From Verrucomicrobiaceae bacterium (lineage in GTDB: Bacteria; Verrucomicrobiota; Verrucomicrobiia; Verrucomicrobiales; Verrucomicrobiaceae), in the NCBI GenBank assembly GCA_016713245.1, contig JADJPM010000005.1, forward strand, positions 186,001-250,000: 64,000 nucleotides of DNA, given 5' to 3'. Within the stretch, counting starts at the first letter, position 1, and every line of letters starts with the position of its first letter. Of the stretch, positions 61,416 to 64,000 are shown in pieces. The position numbers and the translations under genes were made by a program. Under the pieces are notes generated by a model. It saw only the letters and a list, made by a program, of their open reading frames with translations. It searched no databases and was not told where the DNA came from.

Positions 61416-62489
61416 TTACTTCGCTGCAAACTTCTTCTTCAGCCTCGCGCAGGGCTTTTCGATGCCTTCGTTCATCAGCCAAGCAAGCGCCATCGAGAGG
61501 AGAAAGGCCGCAACTCCCTGCCACAGCTTTGAAAGCGGCAGATGTGTCTTCACCAGCGCGATCACCAGCGAGTGGACGAGATAAAACGCATACGACAGCA
61601 CGCCCATCTTTCGCACCCAGGCCCAATTGAGGAAACGAAACGGCATCCAGTCGGCATAGCGGATCACCGCGATGAAGATCGGGATCAGCGCCAGCCCCTG
61701 GATCGTGTAACGCCAGGTCTCACGAAAGGCCACATCACGCAGAACAAAGCTCGCGAGCAAGACCAGCACGCTCAGCGGCAAAGCGACCCACAGCATCATC
61801 CAACGACGACCGCCAGAAGCATCGAGTGCAGGATTTCCATACACCGCCAACGCGCATCCAAAAAGCAGGCCATCAAGGCGAGTGTCGGTGCCGTGGCAGG
61901 TGCGTGGATGATGGGCGCTGCCGTTGTGGAGGTCGATGACCTGCCAGCCATGCACCAGCAGCATTCGCCAGGCGAGCACCAGGCCGCACAGCGTCATGAG
62001 CACGGCGAATTGGTGTCGGCGCTCTGGCAGCACGCGGCGGAGAGCGAGATAAAACAGGGGAAAGAACAGATAAAAATGCTCCTCGACGGCTAGTGACCAC
62101 ATCACCTCCGTTCCTGCCGGTTGCAGGCCTCCGTAGATCTCCCAATAGTTGGAAATGAAACCGGCCTGCGCCGCCATGGCAGCCCAGGAAAAACCGCCCT
62201 CCACGATCCCCGTCACCCCAAGCAGCGCGATCACGCCGAGCACGAGATAGAAAGGCGGAAAAATCCGCAGCGCACGCCGCATGTAAAAGTCGCGCAGATG
62301 GACGCTGCCGGTGCGCTCGTATTCCATCCGCATCAGCGTCGTGATCAGATAACCACTGAGGAAGAAGAAGATGGTCACTCCGAATAAGCCCGGCACGATG
62401 TGCGACAGCCCGGCATGACTGAGAAAGACAATGAGGATCGCGACCGCGCGTAAGCCGTCGAGAGATGGAATGTGGAAGGGTTTGGTCAT
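61416..62489 (-). CDS. Acyltransferase 3 (OafA/YrhL-type O-acetyltransferase)
   Basis: 357 residues from ATG 62489. About ten membrane helices with family motifs: PSLDGLRAVAILIVFLSHAG (the catalytic His region), FFFLSGYLITTLMRMEYERTG, RRALRIFPPFYLVL and AVEEHFYLFFPLFYLAL. It transfers acetyl or similar groups to sugars of surface polysaccharide. The frame is open upstream through repeat R4 to 62711, but the family begins at this ATG, five bases from the repeat. Ends FAAK at the edge of repeat R3. Confidence 0.88.
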   Translation of the reverse strand: MTKPFHIPSLDGLRAVAILIVFLSHAGLSHIVPGLFGVTIFFFLSGYLITTLMRMEYERTGSVHLRDFYMRRALRIFPPFYLVLGVIALLGVTGIVEGGFSWAAMAAQAGFISNYWEIYGGLQPAGTEVMWSLAVEEHFYLFFPLFYLALRRVLPERRHQFAVLMTLCGLVLAWRMLLVHGWQVIDLHNGSAHHPRTCHGTDTRLDGLLFGCALAVYGNPALDASGGRRWMMLWVALPLSVLVLLASFVLRDVAFRETWRYTIQGLALIPIFIAVIRYADWMPFRFLNWAWVRKMGVLSYAFYLVHSLVIALVKTHLPLSKLWQGVAAFLLSMALAWLMNEGIEKPCARLKKKFAAK

Positions 62490-62493
62490 GAAA

Positions 62494-62584
62494 GTAGCTT
62501 GCCTCTCCAGAGGCGAGTGGATTGGAGTTTGGGGGCTTGCGGTAGTCTGGGGACGCTCGTCTCGGCTCTGGAGAGCCAAGCTAC
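62494..62584. repeat. MITE-like inverted repeat R4 between GT4 and acyltransferase
   Basis: 91 bases, short-form left half (GTAGCTTGCCTCTCC ... GGCGAG) and right end CTCGGCTCTGGAGAGCC-AAGCTAC. Fills the junction exactly: its right end supplies the TAG stop of the GT4 gene and its left end lies five bases before the acyltransferase ATG. Confidence 0.85.
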
Positions 62585-63892
62585 TTGCAGCCCATCGGCG
62601 TGCCCCATTGGGGCTTGGTGTCACGGCGGTGGAGGAGCCATGCATAGACTTCGGCGATCTGCTTGGCCTTGGCCTCCCAGGTGAAAAATTCGCGCACATG
62701 CTGCTGCGCACGCTGACCCGCTTCGGCCAAGGATCGGCGATCAGCAGCGGCGGTGATCAAAAGATCCCGCAGGCGGCTCACGATGTCTTCACGCGTAGTC
62801 ATCGGCAGGACAAAGCCAGTGCCAGGAGGCACGAGTTCGGGCGGGCCGCCGTGATCGAGCACCACGGGCGGGATACCGAGGGCCATGGCCTCCAAAACGG
62901 CTCCACCACCGAATTCGCGGATGCTGGGAAACACAAAGAGGTCACTCTCTCGCAAACGATCACCAAGTTTGGCGTGGTCGATCCAGCCGTCCATGCGCAC
63001 GGCATGGCCGAGGCCTTCTTTTTTGATCCATTGGCTCAAACGCCCGCGTTCGGGCCCATCGCCGATGAGATCGAGCGTGGCTCCGCCGCTGCGCAAAAGG
63101 GGTGCCGCAGCCTCCAGCAGCATGTCGATGCCTTTGAGGGCGACGAGCCTCCCAACGAAGGAAAGACGCAAAGGAGCATCCGATGCCGTCTTCGACACTT
63201 CCCGCGGTGTGAGGGGAAATTTGGCCAAATCGATGGCATTTTCGGGAATGAAGACGCTGCGGCTTTTCACGGCCTCCGGCAGTTCATTCAAGGTCGTGCG
63301 CGAAGCCGCCAAAATCGTGCTGGAGCAGGTTCGGGTGCTTCGCAGGCCAGGGCTGAGCTTGTGCAGCCAGCGAAACTTACCTGCGAAGTCACGCTCGTTG
63401 CGCCGCAGGTCTTCGAAGCCCTTGGGCCACGGCACACCGCCATTGAGCGGGCCGAGCATAAAGGGTATGCCGATCTTTTTGAGCTTCGGAGCGATCCAAC
63501 TCGGAGTCGTCGGTGAGAGCGGCAGGATGCGGTGAACGACATCAAATTCCCCTGCCCTCAGTCGCGGCCCAAACTGCTTCCAAAGCTTCCTCTCAAAGAA
63601 CGGATACGCGAGGTTCGAGAGCATCGCGTAGAGGCTCCAACTGAAGTTGCCTTTGCCGCTCAGCTTGTTCGTCAGGCTCCATGAGAGGTGCTGGAGACGC
63701 CGATTGTTGATCGCGGTGAAGTCTTTGCCTTCCACGAGTCCAGCACGGAGAAAGTCATCACGGTTTCGCCATTCCGTGACGATGTGGGCATCCACTTCCG
63801 CCGCGATGGCTCGTGCACACGCCCAACCGACGAGCGCCGCACTCGTGAGAGCCGGATTCGCCGCCTCGGCGATGATGAGGACGCGCGGTTTG
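62581..63892 (-). CDS. Glycosyltransferase family 4, natural start codon not found
   Basis: The first usable start is GTG 63795 (404 residues), but homology clearly begins earlier: the in-frame sequence KPRVLIIAEAANPALTSAALVGWACARAIAAEVDAHIVTEW up to about 63892 is the first strand and helix of a GT-B fold. The donor domain has LRLSFVGRLVALKGIDMLLEAA, DLIGDGPERGRL and the ExxGGxxxLEAMALG-type segment EFGGGAVLEAMALGIPPVV. Upstream of 63892 lies repeat R5, which is open in this frame without an ATG, GTG or TTG. Ends MGCK with the stop supplied by R4. Retaining transferase of exopolysaccharide assembly. Confidence 0.8.
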
Positions 63893-63895
63893 CGA

Positions 63896-63979
63896 GTAGC
63901 TTGCCTTTGATTCGCTGCGCTCGCCCTTCGGGCAGCCTTCGGCTGTCTATCTCCGCTTCGCTGCGGTTCCAGAGGCGAG
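63896..63979. repeat. MITE-like repeat R5, long-form half, cut by the window end
   Basis: 84 bases: GTAGCTTGCCTTTGA ... CCAGAGGCGAG, matching the left half of R3 with about six substitutions. Immediately upstream of the GT4 coding start; the other half would lie beyond the window. Confidence 0.75.
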
Positions 63980-64000
63980 TTCTGAGAGATAGCGATTGTC

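Noticed and set aside
1..64000. tRNA or rRNA genes and CRISPR arrays
   Set aside because: I looked for tRNA-like cloverleaf ends, conserved rRNA segments and regularly spaced direct repeats in the non-coding gaps and saw none; the only repeat family is the inverted repeat at 57-64 kb.

Overview
The window is a high-GC bacterial chromosome segment, most likely from a member of the Verrucomicrobia (Verrucomicrobiaceae-like). The pointers are a DUF1501 / DUF1549-DUF1553 / PPC-domain gene set typical of the Planctomycetes-Verrucomicrobia group, an exosortase next to a C-terminally anchored secreted protein, a bacterial SET-domain protein, and a short protein with two Xre-like motifs. The taxonomic call is inference from gene content; there is no rRNA gene here.

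Layout. 1-8.5 kb: end of a sigma factor; a minus-strand overlapping operon acpP-like / fabG-like / LPG-synthase-like membrane protein / patatin / enolase-superfamily enzyme; a candidate structured RNA with its own terminator (about 5.04-5.23 kb); truB and a DHH phosphoesterase; a secreted trypsin-like protein; a SET protein. 8.5-29.2 kb: a surface-glycan locus with an MsbA-like ABC exporter, glycosyltransferases of families GT61, GT9, GT4, GT2 and GT10, two FkbM methyltransferases (one with an internal stop), and a CDP-3,6-dideoxyhexose set (rfbF, rfbG, rfbH, an SDR reductase and a YerE-like thiamine-diphosphate enzyme) that suggests a branched-chain sugar such as yersiniose. An IS3-family (IS407-type) element has split one gene of this locus. 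29.2-30.9 kb: a ROK regulator and a small cupin, both frameshifted.

30.9-48.6 kb: an anaerobic nitrogen-oxide respiration island. It holds an alginate-export-type porin, a formylglycine-generating-enzyme-like/SCO1 fusion, a copper nitrite reductase with a C-terminal cytochrome c domain, a group III truncated globin, norC-B-Q-D, an Rrf2 (NsrR-like) regulator, and a nap operon (napD, napA, a duplicated tetraheme napB, a NapF-like ferredoxin, a small unknown protein, a tetraheme cytochrome, a four-cluster ferredoxin and an NrfD-type quinol dehydrogenase). The same 24-bp palindrome lies before norC and at the start of napD, so one regulator probably controls NO3- to NO2- to NO to N2O. No nosZ is present in the window.

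48.6-56 kb: a minus-strand operon of a RidA-like protein, DUF1549/DUF1553, DUF1501, a PPC-domain protein and a DRE-TIM aldolase. 56-64 kb: an exopolysaccharide/exosortase locus (GT2, exosortase, its likely substrate, O-antigen polymerase/ligase, acyltransferase, GT4). Its gene junctions are filled by a MITE-like inverted repeat that supplies the stop codon of three genes, abuts a fourth, and is also found inside the exosortase gene.

Caveat: between about 18.9 and 33.4 kb nearly every reading frame carries one or more single-base indels, mostly in homopolymers, while genes on both sides are intact. This looks more like locally unpolished sequence than biological decay, so the pseudogene calls there are provisional.
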